Source: Phocoena phocoena
Lineage: Eukaryota > Chordata > Mammalia > Artiodactyla > Phocoenidae
Assembly (NCBI RefSeq): GCF_963924675.1
Contig: NC_089238.1
Coordinates: 45,712,879 to 45,776,878 of the forward strand
Direction: 5' to 3'
Length of the DNA: 64,000 nt
The translations under genes and the position numbers were made by a program. Positions within the stretch are counted from its first letter, which is position 1, and each line of letters starts with the position of its first letter. The notes beneath the pieces are model-generated. The model had not been told where the DNA came from, did not search any database, and was given only the letters and a program-made list of their open reading frames with translations. This document shows, in pieces, positions 1 through 11,570 of this stretch.

Positions 1-292
1 CTCTCCATTATTATCCTGGAAGTTTCTAAATGATCTCTATACCAGTTCCTTTTTCAGCCTTTTCCCAGTGCATTGTTAGTCATCACTAAATATTTTCTAT
101 GAATATTTATCCATATAAATATTTCTGAGTAATTTCTTCCTCAAAACAGGACTGTTAGAAATGATTTAAATGATACAGCAATCAAAATAGGGATATGGTG
201 CTTTGTGTTAATTTTGAGATAATTGTTTATATATAAAATTAGAGTAGAATAAATTTGAATTTTATCAAGCAATAGTATAATACAGTTAGGGG

Positions 293-630
293 GACTTCCC
301 TGGTGGCGCAGTGGTTAAGAATCCATCTGCCAATGCAGGGGACACGGGTTCAAGCCCTGGTCCGGGAAGATCCCACATGCTGTGGAGCAACTAAGCCCGT
401 GCGCCACAGCTACTGAGCCTGTGCTCTGGAGCCCGTGAGCCACAACTAGTGAGGCCACATGCTGCAACTACTGAAGCCTGGGCTCCTACAGCCCACGCTC
501 TGCAACAAGAGAAGCCACTGCAATGAGAAGCCCGCATACTGCAACAAAGAGTAGCCCCCGCTCGCCGCAACTAGAGAAAGCCCGCATGCTGCAACGAAGA
601 CCCAATGCAGCCAATTAATTAACTAAGTAA

Positions 631-679
<49 letters not shown>
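293..679 (+). mobile_element. CHR-type tRNA-derived SINE (long form) ending in (TA)n
   Basis: It opens with GACTTCCCTGGTGGCGCAGTGG and carries the B-box-like GGTTCAAGCCC stretch. It then shows the extended body with repeated 'gcaactactgagcc/gccacaacta' modules typical of the cetartiodactyl CHR SINE. The usual A-rich tail has become a (TA)n run at about 634-679. Target-site duplications of AGTTAGGGG flank it at 284-292 and 680-688. This is an intronic insertion in the same orientation as HYDIN. Confidence 0.9.
634..679 (+). repeat. (TA)n microsatellite in SINE tail
   Basis: About 23 uninterrupted TA units occupy the tail position of the SINE and end exactly at its 3' target-site duplication. 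A likely length-variable locus. Confidence 0.9.
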
Positions 680-685
<6 letters not shown>

Positions 686-1029
686 GGGTCACACTACCTG
701 AAAATTATGCTCAATTTCACATTTAGACAGAAAAGAAAATGTGTCTGGAAATTTGTCATACAGACAAAGAATTTCAATATCTTCTGCTCTGGAAATGCAC
801 CTTGTTCTTTAGATTTCCCTGAGGCACTTTCACCCCAACCTCCTTCTGACTTGCATTTTTGTTGTTTACACGGTGGTCTCACTGAATGTCATTACTATCA
901 GCTTCTTGGGGGCAGGAATGGTGCTTTGGACATTTTTGTGTCTCCCACAACACCTGGACCTTAGAACCACTGAACGTGTATTTGCTATATGTACTGAAAA
1001 ATCCTAAGAACAATTTGCTTATAAAATTT

Positions 1030-1640
1030 ACAGTTGACTAGGAAGGATAGGAAAAGTAGCTAATAAGTCGAATGTCATAATCAGAATTTTTAAAAATCTC
1101 AAAAGGCTGAAAAATGTATAAAAAGAAAAGTAAATAATAAAACCTGAATTCAAAAACACACAAAAAATGCTGAAATTAATAACATAATAAATGTGTTTAA
1201 TAGTGAAATACACACAGCTGAAGAAAGAATAATGAACTGGAAGATAGCTCAGAGGAAGTCATCCAAAATGAAGCACAGGCAGAGAAAGAATGGAAAATGC
1301 AGATGAAGGCTGAGACAGAGAGGACACACTAGGAAAGTCATACCCATGTGTAATGGAGTAATACAAGGAAAGGAGAAGGAATGAGGCAGAAACAGTATCT
1401 AAAAACATAATGGCTGAGAATTTTTCAGAAATAAACACATCAAACCACAGATTCTGGAAGTGTAGCAAATTCCAAGCAGGATATACAAATAAACCCATAA
1501 CTAGAGACATTGTAGTGAACCTGAACTATAATCAATCAAATACAAGGATAAAAATCTTAGAAGCAGCCTGGGAAAATAGATTACCACCAAAGAAACAGAA
1601 TTTATATTTTTAAATTAAATAAGATGCTTATAGCATGAGT
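1030..1640 (+). mobile_element. Ancient L1 fragment (ORF1 region), degraded
   Basis: The segment matches the L1 ORF1 reading order in sense: a coiled-coil-like part, then 'ATAATGGCTGAGAATTTTTC', then an 'ATCTTAGAAGCAGCC' block equivalent to the ILKAA motif. It has many stops and frameshifts. Exact ends are uncertain and the left 200 bp is the weakest part. Confidence 0.6.
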
Positions 1641-1947
1641 CATTTTTTATTATTTGACACTTTAACCAAATTTTCAACTTACTTTGGAGCCATATGAGGT
1701 TTTCTTCTAAAGCTGGATGTAGAATTTGAAGGGCTGTTGAACAAAAGAGGGAGATTTGATTTATTCTATTTAGCTCCAAGGGAGTGGACCAAATACCAGT
1801 GTTTGGAAGGTCAAAAACAAACAAACGTATCTCTAATATAAGGAAGACATATCAAATAGTTTGAGTTATTAAAACCAGGGATAAGTTACCTTAGATGATA
1901 AATAAGATCTCTAACATCAAAGGATTTGATTAAAAGGCAGATATATG

Positions 1948-2290
1948 AATTCATTTAACAAATATTTATTAAGCATCTCCTATGTACCAGGCATAGTTAT
2001 AGATCCTAGGGATGTATCAGTGAACAACAATAACAAAAAAGACAAAAATCCCTTCTTTGGAGAGCTTATATGGTAGTGCAGAGAGACAGAAGCATGATCA
2101 ATCAGTCATGCACAATGTTAGAAGATGGTGAATGCTCAGGGGAAAATATAGAGCAGGGTAAAGGGGATCAGGAATACTGGGGGAAGGCTTGCAACTTAAA
2201 ATGTGACGGTCAGAGTAGGCTTCACTGAGAGGTATTGTTTGGTCAAAGACCTTAGGGAGGAAAGAGAGTGAGCTATGAGGATCTAAGCAG
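1948..2290 (-). mobile_element. L2 LINE relic
   Basis: The antisense of the L2 3' end is readable: 'ATTTAACAAATATTTATTAA', then a 'CTATGTACCAGGCATAG' type block, then 'CAGTGAACAA'. The L2 body follows, with its 'GGTGAATGCTCAGG' and 'GTCAGAGTAGGCTTCACTGA' stretches. Old and diverged, non-coding. Confidence 0.65.
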
Positions 2291-2870
2291 TTAAAGGGAA
2301 CAGGTTGGTGGGAGTCACTTCCAACTCTATAATTTAGTCCTATCACACATTTCAAAATAAGTTTGGAATTTTAGCAAATGAAATTCTATTGATTATGATG
2401 AAATAATAGAAACGAAGATGACTTCCTATACTGTGTTTATTAATGAAAGCTCTTCATCCCTACTATAACATCATGGAAACTTTGCATTTGAAAAACATTT
2501 CTTTTAAAACTTCCAAATTCCAGGAAGGATGTTGTACCTTCTGCTGGTTTCTCAGAATTTGGAGATTAGAGCAGATAATTAGTATAAGCTTGTTAGAGAA
2601 CTGGGCTGTCGTCTTAAGAAAGAGATGTAAAGAATCTTCACAGAGCATTCAAAAGTAGAATTGTAGGTTTGCTCTTCAAAATCGTATTGCTTTTTGAAGA
2701 AAAAAAAAGAAAAGCCAACAAACACCCAGCTGCTTTGATTCAAAAAAGTAATGTTTGTCTCTGATGTTGAGTTCTGCAGTGCCAGGCATTTGAAATACAG
2801 AGGGCTTTGACACGTGCAGGATGAAAAGCCAAGAACATCTTCACTGCTAACTTGTAGTCTTGTGTTACAG

Positions 2871-3109
2871 GCACACAAAAAGTCCCTCTGGACGGTTGAG
2901 CCCAAGGAAGGCACAGTTCCCCCAGAAAGTGATGTTGAACTGACACTGACTGCCAACCTGAACGACATACTGACATTCAAAGACACAGTCATTTTGGACA
3001 TTGAAAATAGCAACACATACCGGATACCTGTCCAGGCTTCAGGAATTGGCTCCACCATTGTTTCAGATAAGCCCTTTGCACCAGAACTCAATTTGGGAGC
3101 ACATTTTAG
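2871..3109 (+). CDS. HYDIN: HYDIN exon (window exon 1), ASH-type beta-sandwich segment
   Basis: The acceptor is TGTGTTACAG and the donor is TTTTAG|GTAAGG. The exon starts on a codon boundary (Ala-His-Lys-Lys) and ends two bases into a codon. It gives about 80 residues, including VEPKEGTVPPESDVELTLTA and then RIPVQASGIG. This is the typical end of one ASH/MSP-like Ig fold: a PxxG-type turn, alternating hydrophobic strands and a closing 'IPVQASG' strand. The last residues lead into the next domain, which continues in the following exon. The exon is open throughout and its role is structural, as part of the central-pair scaffold. Confidence 0.93.
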
Positions 3110-3534
3110 GTAAGGAAATATCATGGACCAAGTTTTATGCATATCACATATATTCTATAAGCTGAGCATCACTCCTACTTTGGAAAATTCTTTTTAAGTA
3201 AACAGAACTAGCCTCGTCAGCCCCCTCCCTTCCCTATCTTCACTTTTCCCCCTCCAGATGGGTTCATCAGCCACAAGAAGACATTTCCTAGTCATAGTTT
3301 GGTTACATTCTCCAAGCTGTGTCCCTCTACACTAGAGAAGAGATGGTTCACAGGAAGTATATTCTTCTCTGAAACTTACTGTGGCTTCTCTGTGACAAAT
3401 TCAGAATCTTGAACATGGTTTCTCTTCTTTGATTCCAATATATTGTTAATTCCTCTCCATGAATGTAGAAAATACAAATGGATCTTAGTGATAACCTAAG
3501 TAGAGTATAAATAGGAAGGTAAAAATATATTGCA

Positions 3535-3762
3535 GGGACTTCCCTGCTGTTTCAGCGGTTAAGACTCCGTGCTCCCAATGCAGGGGGCCCCGGTTCGATC
3601 CCTGGTCAGGAAACTAGATCCCGCATGCATGCCGCAACTAAGAGTCCATGTGCCGCAACTAAAGATCCCGTATGTGGCAACGAAGATCCCACGTGCTGCA
3701 ACTAAAGACCCAGCGCAGCCAAATAAAAAAATATTTTAAAAAAATTTTATATATATATATAG
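3535..3762 (+). mobile_element. tRNA-derived SINE (short CHR-like form)
   Basis: It starts GGGACTTCCCTG, has the GGTTCGATCCCTGG B-box-like stretch and 'gccgcaactaa' modules, and ends in an A-rich and then TA-rich tail. It is more diverged than the other SINEs here and no clean target-site duplication was found. Confidence 0.82.
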
Positions 3763-4715
3763 CAAATGTATCTTACCAGGTATTGCAAAGCCAGTAATTT
3801 TTTTTTTCGTATATGTTCTCTGCTTGCCTCCCCACCGTAGCACCAGCAACTGAGGTGGTTGTAGTTGGCTCCACCTGATCACTCAGGAAAAGCTAGAGAG
3901 TCTAAATATTTAAATAACAGGTGGTACAGGGTAGACATCTCTGAGCAGAACGATCTAAATGTGACTCTAAAAATGTATGGGGTTTGAATACTAACCATGG
4001 AGGACATGTGTGAGGGTTTGTTTATGGTTCCTCAGAAGAGTCATGCATTGTCACTAGTTGACGCTCAGGAGCCAACTGAATTGGTGCCTGTTTGTTTCAG
4101 TGCTGTGAACAGATCTCAAGGGGATGCTCCTGCCTTTTGGCCAAAGGCCCTGAAACCAAGATGGACACAGTGTGTTTAGAGATGTACCTGACAAAATACT
4201 GTTAGGAACCCTCCTCCCAAACCCATCCATACCTCCTTTCCTCTGCTTCATCTACAAAATATGGCACTTAATTGAGAATACAATAAACCAGTAGGAATTA
4301 AGTAATAGGCAAGTGAGATCGTTAATTGCATATGTTTTCAGAGAGGCATCCAATTACAGTTTTTGTGTCAACTAGATACGAAAAATGCTCCTCTCCTCCT
4401 ATCCATTGACCATATGGTCATTGCATACTATTCCTGTTTCCAAATTTATTTGTTAAGTGCATTCAAATATAATTACAGAAAACAATATACTGCAAACCAG
4501 ACTTAATTACATGTTCTCCTTAATCTACAAATAGTGTCAAATGACCCCAAAGGATATTCTGACACTTGCCTAGAATTGGAGGGATAGCTGATAGTTTTCA
4601 GCAAATAAAGAAGCAACCTGTATCTTTTAGCTGCCAATTTCTGCTCTGCCTAAACCCTATTGTTCTTCTTTTTGACATAAAATCTTGATGCCAGCAATCT
4701 CCAGAAGAATCATCA

Positions 4716-4926
4716 AAAGCAGGGGTGGGAAAACTGCAGCCCATTGCCTGTTTCTATAAACAAACTGTTGTTATTGGAAGACAGCCACGCCCATTCATGT
4801 ACATATATTGTCTACAGCTTCTTTCACACTACAGTGGAGAGTTGAGTAGTTGTGATGGACCACGTGTCCCAAAAGGTCTAAAATATTTATTATTCAGTCC
4901 TTTACAGGAAAAGTTTGCCAATTTTG
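4716..4926 (+). mobile_element. Non-autonomous hAT-type (MER) DNA transposon relic
   Basis: The order 'GGGTGGGAAAACTGCAGCCC', 'GCCTGTTTCTATAAA', 'ACAGCCACGCCCATTC', 'AGTTGAGTAGTTG' and 'ACAGGAAAAGTTTGCCAA' is the familiar layout of an ancient mammalian hAT MITE. It has no coding capacity. The exact subfamily is not assigned. Confidence 0.7.
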
Positions 4927-4974
4927 GGGGCACAGGGATCTAAAGAAATACCCGTATGCCACCTCTTCTGATGG

Positions 4975-5130
4975 CATATTTTTGGACAACTCCTTTAAAT
5001 TTTCAGAGCTTCTGTTTCTTCATCAATAAAATTAATCAATATGCTTAGTATTACTGGGGTGCTATGATGACTGAAGTATACACTGTGAATAAGTAACAGA
5101 GACCCTGCCTAGTTTATACAATAGTATATG
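4975..5130 (+). mobile_element. MIR SINE relic
   Basis: It shows the MIR core order: 'TTCTGTTTCTTCATCAATAAAA' type segment, a GGTGCTATGATGA stretch and a GAATAAGTAA tail. Weakly conserved. Confidence 0.5.
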
Positions 5131-6181
5131 TTGTTTATTATTTTCCCCAAAACCTACATTTAGCCCTGAAGTCAAACTACAAAGTGAAGACTCCAATGAG
5201 CATGCCCCATTGGACATATATTTAGCTAATAATGGTTATACCTGACAACTGGCAAACACTCCTTATTATTTAGCAAGCTTCAACTTGCTTATTAGACATG
5301 GTGTCTTTCCAAAGGAGGGACAGATGGGATGAAAACTCAAAGCCCCAAAAAATAAAAAATAAAATTTAAAAGTCCTGAGATGAGTTTTTTCCCTGAAGAG
5401 AATATTTTAAAGTAAGCTTATAAATCAGTTTAAAAAAAAAAAAAACTCAAACAAAAACACATTTGAACCACCTCCAAGATCTTAGAAATTTCAGTGTCTA
5501 GCAAAGAGACAGATAATAAAGAGGTCTTTAGTAAATATTTGCAGAATAGATGAATGAATGCATGCATGCATGCATGAGTAGTAGCATCTTTAAAGCACAT
5601 TAGTCTGAGATAAATGAGCGATCCAGGTGGTGTTCTGATGCATTATAGTCCCCTTGACCTTTGGTAAGGTTTAGAGGATATGTGTTGTTTCTATTTAAAG
5701 TTCCCTTCAAATTGAGTCCATCACAAGACATTTAACTAGTTACTAGAAATTTACTCAACACAATTTGAAATATACTTCTCCTTCAGTAGCTGTTTTGCTT
5801 TCACTTCTCAGTACCATTTCTCGTAAATTGAAGTGATTTTCACATGAACTGTATCTGTGTGTTATGTGGCAGCTTAACCTGCTGAGAAAGACTGGGGATG
5901 GGTGGGGCCACTTCCCCACAGCCCCTTTCCTGGTGATGGCAACTCAGGGACCAAACTCAAGTCACTGACTCAAGTCTAATGACCCAACGAGTAGATGTTA
6001 CCTTGTCCTGGTAGTTCCTAGCAGTATCACCATTTAGCCTTCCTACATTAAAAAAATAATAATAATGTCTATTTTGTTGCTCACTTTTTAAATACTTCCG
6101 GACGAGTAAATCCCAAGGCTGTAGAGCTGAACGGAACAACTCAAAGCTGAATCCTCTCAATCCTTGCCTCCTCTTTTCCAG

Positions 6182-6455
6182 CCTGGACACCTATTATTAC
6201 CGCTTCAAGTTGACCAACAAGGGACGTCGGGTCCAACAGTTGTTCTGGATGAATGAAGATTTCTGTCCCCAAGAAAAGCTGGGTAAGAAGAGACTGGCTA
6301 AGAAGAGGCGTGCTAAGAGCCACTGCCAATCCCAGTGCTCCCAGGCACCCAGGGATCCTCAAAGCCCCGTGTTTCAACTCCACCCCATCAGGATGGAGCT
6401 GTACCCAGGCCAGACGATTGACGTGATACTTGAAGGCTATTCTGCCACGCCCAGG
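6182..6455 (+). CDS. HYDIN: HYDIN exon (window exon 2), ASH domain start plus basic linker
   Basis: The acceptor is CTCTTTTCCAG and the donor is CCCAGG|GTAAGA. The first base completes the split serine codon from the previous exon and the exon ends in phase 0. The protein begins LDTYYYRFKLTNKGRRVQQLFWM, an ASH-domain opening with the conserved Asn followed by an aromatic Phe/Trp strand. A very basic linker follows (KKRLAKKRRAK). The exon then resumes with FQLHPIRMELYPGQTIDVIL, the second half of the fold. The basic insert resembles a nuclear-localisation patch by composition only. In this axonemal protein it is more likely a loop or linker. Confidence 0.93.
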
Positions 6456-7423
6456 GTAAGAGGACACACATTTAGAAGCTATTATTCTCCTAAATAAATC
6501 TTTGCTCTATTTCTTAGGAGAGTCCCTTGACATTTATCTGAAGAAAGGCTGTGGTTTCTCAAGGATTGCATACAGCACTGAGTTACCATGGCAGCACCCA
6601 TCGCATTCAAGGTTCAGCTCTGCTGAGTTTTCTGTTTGTTTCTACAGCTACCATGAACCCAGTCTTAAAATACTGTTTAAAGCAGGTTCTCATCCCCAGA
6701 GTCAACAGAGCCAGCAAGTCTCTGGTAGAGGGACATCCACTGTTCAGCCAAAGCTAAGCCTCTGATTAATACTTAGCAGTATTCACTTAATATTTATTTT
6801 TAAGAAAATGTTTTTCTTAAAATTTCTCGGCTGCCTCTCCTATCCAGGTATTGGGATATCCTTAGTTCCTTCCCTCTCAGCTTGACTCAAAAGCATCACA
6901 TTTATAATCATCATCTTTTTATGTGTCAGTGAAAGAGCTGCATTTATCTTCAGCAACTCTGATGTTCTGCTCTTATTCACATTATCACCATTCTGCTTAA
7001 GACATTTAGGCAGATCCAACCATGTGTCTCTTTATTCCTGTTCCCTCATGGAGGCTGGAAACCATTAACAACCTAAAAGAAAGACTTCTGAAATCACTTA
7101 CAAGCCTCTTCACAAAGGCAGACGTTGTGAATGAGAAATGATGGTTACCTGAGCTCCTGCTGGTGTCACCAAATTAGGATGTGATGCTGAACTTTCTCCT
7201 CATGAAAATAGGAAACAGTAGGAAATTGCCTCCCAGCAGACGAGATGGGAAAGCTGGTTCCCTGCTTAGTTCCTCGAGGGTCACGGATGGCACTTTGCTT
7301 CACTTACGTTGTTTCTTCACAGAACATTTTCAGGAAAAACACATCCTTAGTTTAAAAGAGAAGGTTATTTCCCATTATGGAGTGTATAATATGTTCTTTC
7401 TCTCTGTTACTGAGGGGTTCAGC

Positions 7424-7530
7424 CAACTTTCACTGAGTATGTACCACATGGCACACACTGTGCTAGGCACCAAGGATGCAAAGATGAATAGCATGCAGGC
7501 CCTCATCTCAAGACACTCACAGTCTGTTGC
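7424..7530 (-). mobile_element. L2 LINE relic (3' end)
   Basis: It reads as antisense L2 3' end: 'CACTGAGTATGTACCACATGGCAC' like block, 'TGTGCTAGGCACCAAGGATGC' and 'CCCTCATCTCAAGACACTCA'. Confidence 0.6.
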
Positions 7531-7894
7531 AGGCATGTTTACAGTGTTGTTCTCAAGAGTTGACTGTATTTTAAAGGCATTAAATCTGAGCTGCTGGGGT
7601 TCTAAATTCAGCTGTAGCTTTACTAAAATCTCCCCTGTATTCCAAGTTCTGCTACATAATTGAGAAGACTTGAATTCATTAACATCTGACGCCTGAGCAG
7701 TCTTCAATAAAGCCTATTCATGTTATAAATTCACTTTGAGTCCTTTCTACTCTATAAAAATCTAATGCTCTTGGGTCCAAAGAAGTGTTAATTACCGTAC
7801 ACGATTTTTAAATATTCAAATGTGAAAGGCAAAAATTTTCCAGCCAGCTTCCAACTACCTTGATAAGAAATTGTGTGTAACTACCATTGAATAT

Positions 7895-7965
7895 TTTTGT
7901 TCAACTGTAGTTGAGTTACAATGTCGTGTTAGTTTCAGGTGTACAGCACAGTGATAGCCCATGAA
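7895..7965 (-). mobile_element. L1 3'-end fragment
   Basis: It matches the antisense L1 3' terminus seen elsewhere in this window ('TAGTTGAGTTACAATGT', 'TTAGTTTCAGGTGTACAGCA'). Only about 70 bp is retained. Confidence 0.7.
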
Positions 7966-8292
7966 GGATTTTTATCTGCATCTTCCATCACTGTTTTGCC
8001 TATCCAGTCCCTAACAGCCCTGATAAATCTTCCATAAGTACACTGGATGAGCTGAATGTAAATTGATTGTGTCCTCAGGGACAGTCAGCAGTAGACACAG
8101 GACCCATCCTGGACACATCTAACCAATCAGACTTTGTGTGACAGAGACCCATCCCTGACATGCACTGCTCAGAAAAATGTGTTCCTCCCTGGTGTCCCCA
8201 GGCAGGTAGTTGAGAATCATTTTGCTGATTGTTGAGAATTAGGTCTTCCAAGCTATAGAGGTTCCACAAACGCTGGTATATCTTGTCTGCAG

Positions 8293-8436
8293 ATAGTCAA
8301 AGAAAAGCTGGTGTGCCACGCCATCATCGGGACACAAAAGGAGAAGAGCCTGGTGATGACGGTGAACATCATCTGTGAGTTCGTGGCACCGTTCATCCAG
8401 CTCTCCACCAAGCAACTCGTATACCGACTGGAGAAG
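8293..8436 (+). CDS. HYDIN: HYDIN exon (window exon 3)
   Basis: The acceptor is CTTGTCTGCAG and the donor is GAGAAG|GTCAGT. The exon is exactly 48 codons and phase 0 at both ends. It encodes KEKLVCHAIIG, then VNIICEFVAPFIQLSTKQL and YRLEK. This is the closing strand of one ASH-like repeat ('CHAIIG...IICEFVAP') followed directly by the first strand of the next ('IQLSTKQLVYRL'). It joins in frame to the exons on both sides. Confidence 0.93.
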
Positions 8437-8765
8437 GTCAGTGGGGCTGTGTCGGGGAGGGCCGGGTGCTCCAGCTAGGGGTGCGCATGTTCACGCTTTC
8501 ATTTCGGAAGCTAAATTAATGGGAATCCTGTTACACCCACACCCAGCCAATGTTTTTTAAGCTTCAGAGGCCAATACACATTCAACTAAAAATTCTGACT
8601 CTAAACCTACATTCTTTTGAAAAGTGAATTGCCATAGAAATTCTACTTCCATCATTCCTGATGTATAAGACCAAAGTGAAGGGGTATTCCAGTGCACTGA
8701 AAATGCATTTCAGTCCATCATTTTACTCTAACTAGGTAAAATAAACATCACAGTATAGAAATGGT

Positions 8766-8965
8766 TGGAGAAGAATTATTGATAATTACAGTAACCAGTA
8801 AGAATAGCTACCACTAATGATTGGTACGTGCTGGGCATTGAGCCATGTTCATTACATACATTTTCCCATTTGTCCCTCACAGCAATCTCTGCAGGAGCTT
8901 CTCTTTCCCATGATACACAGGAGGAAACTGAGACACAAGTTAAGCTGTTTTGTAGATCACCTAAC
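8766..8965 (-). mobile_element. MIR SINE relic
   Basis: An antisense MIR is readable: 'GTACGTGCTGGGCATTGAGCC', 'TTCATTACATACATTTTCCC', 'CCTCACAGCAATCTCTGCAG' and 'GGAGGAAACTGAGACACAAG'. This is the classic order of the reversed MIR 3' half. Confidence 0.75.
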
Positions 8966-9409
8966 ACTGCTTGGGAATAAACAACTTAAACTATTTGATT
9001 CACATTCTTTGATGTATATGCCCATAACTCTCTATAACTTTATGTGCCGTTAAGGGTGAGTGGTAAGTGGGGGAGGCCCAGAACAGGGGAGAGATGGGGA
9101 TGACTGCTGCTCAGGGCAGTGGGCTGGGTGGTGAAGAGGAGGGGAGATATCACAGCAGGACTTGACCTAGTCCTAGGCAGGTTTCCAGCAGAGAATTATT
9201 TACTGTTCAGGACAGGTATGTGTGGAACACTTCCTCTGGGTCAAGGGCTGTGTGGGTGCTAAAAATCTGACATAGTCACAACTAAGAGACTGGTTGAGGT
9301 TAAAAACTGTCAACAAACTATTAAAATTTAATTGTTTAAATTATAATTCTAAACAGCGCTATGAAGAAGAGGTATAAGTTGCAGTGAGAGTATGTATCAG
9401 GAGACATGA

Positions 9410-9860
9410 CCTTATTTGTACATGAGGTCATAGATGGCTTCCTTGAGCAAATGCCTCAAGTTGGGACTGGAAGGACAAATAGAAGTCCGTCTGGTGACAA
9501 GTGGGGGAGAGAGAAGTAGGGAACAACATATGCAAAGGGCCTGAGTCACGAGAGAGCTTGGTCAGCATAAAACCTGAAGGGCCACCTCAGACAGAGATTA
9601 TGCCAAGAATGACAATGAAGTCCATCTAGAGAAGTGGGCAGGGGCCAGGTGTGTGTGGCATGACTGGGACACATGTTGTGAACTTCGGGTTTTGTTTTGG
9701 GTGACCACTGGAGGGCTTCAGGGAAGGGAGTGACATGGTCAGATGTATTCATAACAGTCACGCTGGCTGTGGAGTGGAGTATTTATCAACACCTACCATG
9801 TGCCAGGCACTGTGTCAGGTCATAGAGATACAACAGTGAGAATATTCCCTCTGTGATGAA
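9410..9860 (-). mobile_element. L2 LINE relics (two adjoining pieces)
   Basis: The piece at 9410-9760 carries antisense L2 body text ('GCAAAGGGCCTGAG', 'GTGACCACTGGAGGGCTTCAG', 'GAGTGACATGGTCAGATG'). The piece at 9775-9860 carries the antisense 3' end ('CACCTACCATGTGCCAGGCA'). They may be two insertions or one rearranged copy. Confidence 0.6.
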
Positions 9861-11570
9861 CTTCACAACCAACTGGGAAGACCAAGCATTAAGGAAGATC
9901 CCATGGTGTGATCTATGCTGTCACACGAAAGGACTGGGTGTGGCAGTGCCTAACCGGTCATGGGAGAACAAACCAGGGTTCCTTCTGTTAACGGAGGCTA
10001 ACAAGAGAATGTTCAAGACCATTTGTTCTGGTGCATTCTATATATATTGTTCATATTAAATAAATATCTGTTGACCACCCACCATGGATAAGGTGCTCTG
10101 CCAGAAGATGAATAAGGGAACTTATAGGCTAGTACGGGAGGTGAGATGTACAAGTTCAATTTAAATCAACAAATAATTTTTGAGTACCTGCAGTGTATTA
10201 GGCAGTAAAGACACAGCAAAAACCCTAACCTAACAAACTGGTGGGAAATGTAGACACTGAAGAAGTAGGATAAAGGTTTCAGTTACAGGATGCTAAACTA
10301 ACTGTGACAATCTCCATGAGACATATAAAAAGAAAATACTACCAGAATTCCTTCTACAGTTGTTAAGCTTTCATTGCTGTTTTAAATTCTTCCTTTTTCA
10401 AGTAATCAGGAAAGATATTTACTGGCAACAGCTGTGCCAAATTTGGTTGCATCATATTCTCTCTAAATGTAGCCATTCAGAGAACATTCAGTGAAGATTT
10501 ATTGAATAGCTATTCTGTGCAAGACATTACAGTATATGATAAATATGCAGCTTAGTTTCCTATTAGATTTTTTTTCCAAAGTACATAAACACTCATAAAA
10601 ATGTGTGGGTAGTGTTCCTTTTCCTCTGTTTATATCCTTTTTTTTTTTAAAAAAAAAGCATATTCTTGTTTAAATGTCTACTGTTTGAATTTATCACTAG
10701 AATAAAATAGCAAATATTTTGAATATGACAGTGACTTGTTGAATTTAAAAAATGAATTCAGTCATTACGCCCTATTTGTTTTTGTTCTTCTCTCCTTCCT
10801 CCCAAATATCGCAAGTTTGGAATCTGTCCTACTACTGTATTCTTCATTGTTCATTTCCTGCTCACATTTCACTCCATATCAGGGACAATGAAGAAATGCG
10901 ACTTCATTACCCACGGTGTGCAGGAGACCTGTCTTGGTACACCCAATTATCCATTCTGTCTCCTTGTTTTTGGCTCAGGGCAGTGTATCTGATTTAGTAC
11001 CTTAGACTTTAATTATACCAAGCCTGCCTATGGGAAGAATTTTTCTATAACCATTTCCTCAGATTTGATCTGCTCTATAACTATTGTACCATTCAGAAGC
11101 CACAGAGATGAAACCACATCTCTGTGGAACTGAAAAGGTCAATTGAAACTAGCAGTCAGTTTGCTTCATGAAGTCCAGAAGCAAATCCTGTCTCCTGATA
11201 TTTGGCGAGACAGGCCAGAGAGAAAGGGTCATTTTAAAATAGAACGGGTTCTCTGTCCGTCGGCTCTTTCTCATCACTAACCTCTAAATGGCCTCTTGCC
11301 AAAACCAACCTAGTGTGGCTTCTTCACTTCAAAGCTACCTGCAGTGACACAGCAGCCTGGGGGGGAAGGTCGAAAGTGCTGCTTCATCCCTCTCCAAACG
11401 GTAGTATGAAATCTGCAAGTGCAAGGTGAACCCAGTACCTATATTACCATGTTAGAGGGAGGGGAACAGTGGCAGCTTCTCATGGTAAGTGCCAGACCGA
11501 ACCTCCGAAAGAACTTTGGGAGTGCACGAGGGGCTAATGAGGTACAACCGAGGCAGGTGGCTCAAGCCAA

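Larger units (their letters stand above)
1..2870 (+). other. HYDIN intron (left part), 3' end in window
   Basis: This intron sequence ends at the acceptor before 2871. It holds a CHR SINE (293-679), an ancient L1 ORF1 relic (about 1030-1640) and an L2 relic (about 1948-2290). I recognise nothing in 1-283, 690-1030, 1640-1947 or 2300-2870 and see no additional exon. Confidence 0.75.
3110..6181 (+). other. HYDIN intron between window exons 1 and 2
   Basis: This is a 3.07 kb intron with a GT start and AG end. It contains a short SINE (3535-3762), a hAT-type relic (4716-4926) and a MIR relic (about 4975-5130). A run of ATGCATGCATGC at about 5557-5577 is a small simple repeat. I see nothing recognisable in 3770-4710 or 5140-6180. 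Confidence 0.8.
6456..8292 (+). other. HYDIN intron between window exons 2 and 3
   Basis: This is a 1.84 kb intron. It includes an L2 fragment (about 7424-7520, antisense) and an L1 3'-end scrap (7895-7965, antisense). Open frames here, including a 160-codon frame at 7181-7663, run through repeat sequence and lack coding character. The remaining stretches show nothing I recognise. Confidence 0.8.

Noticed and set aside
2579..3142. 187-codon open frame on the minus strand over window exon 1
   Set aside because: It is the antisense shadow of a well-supported HYDIN exon with canonical splice sites. It has no homology I recognise.
7181..7663. 160-codon open frame on the + strand
   Set aside because: It runs through an L2 relic, shows no family motif, and lies in an intron whose flanking exons already join in frame.
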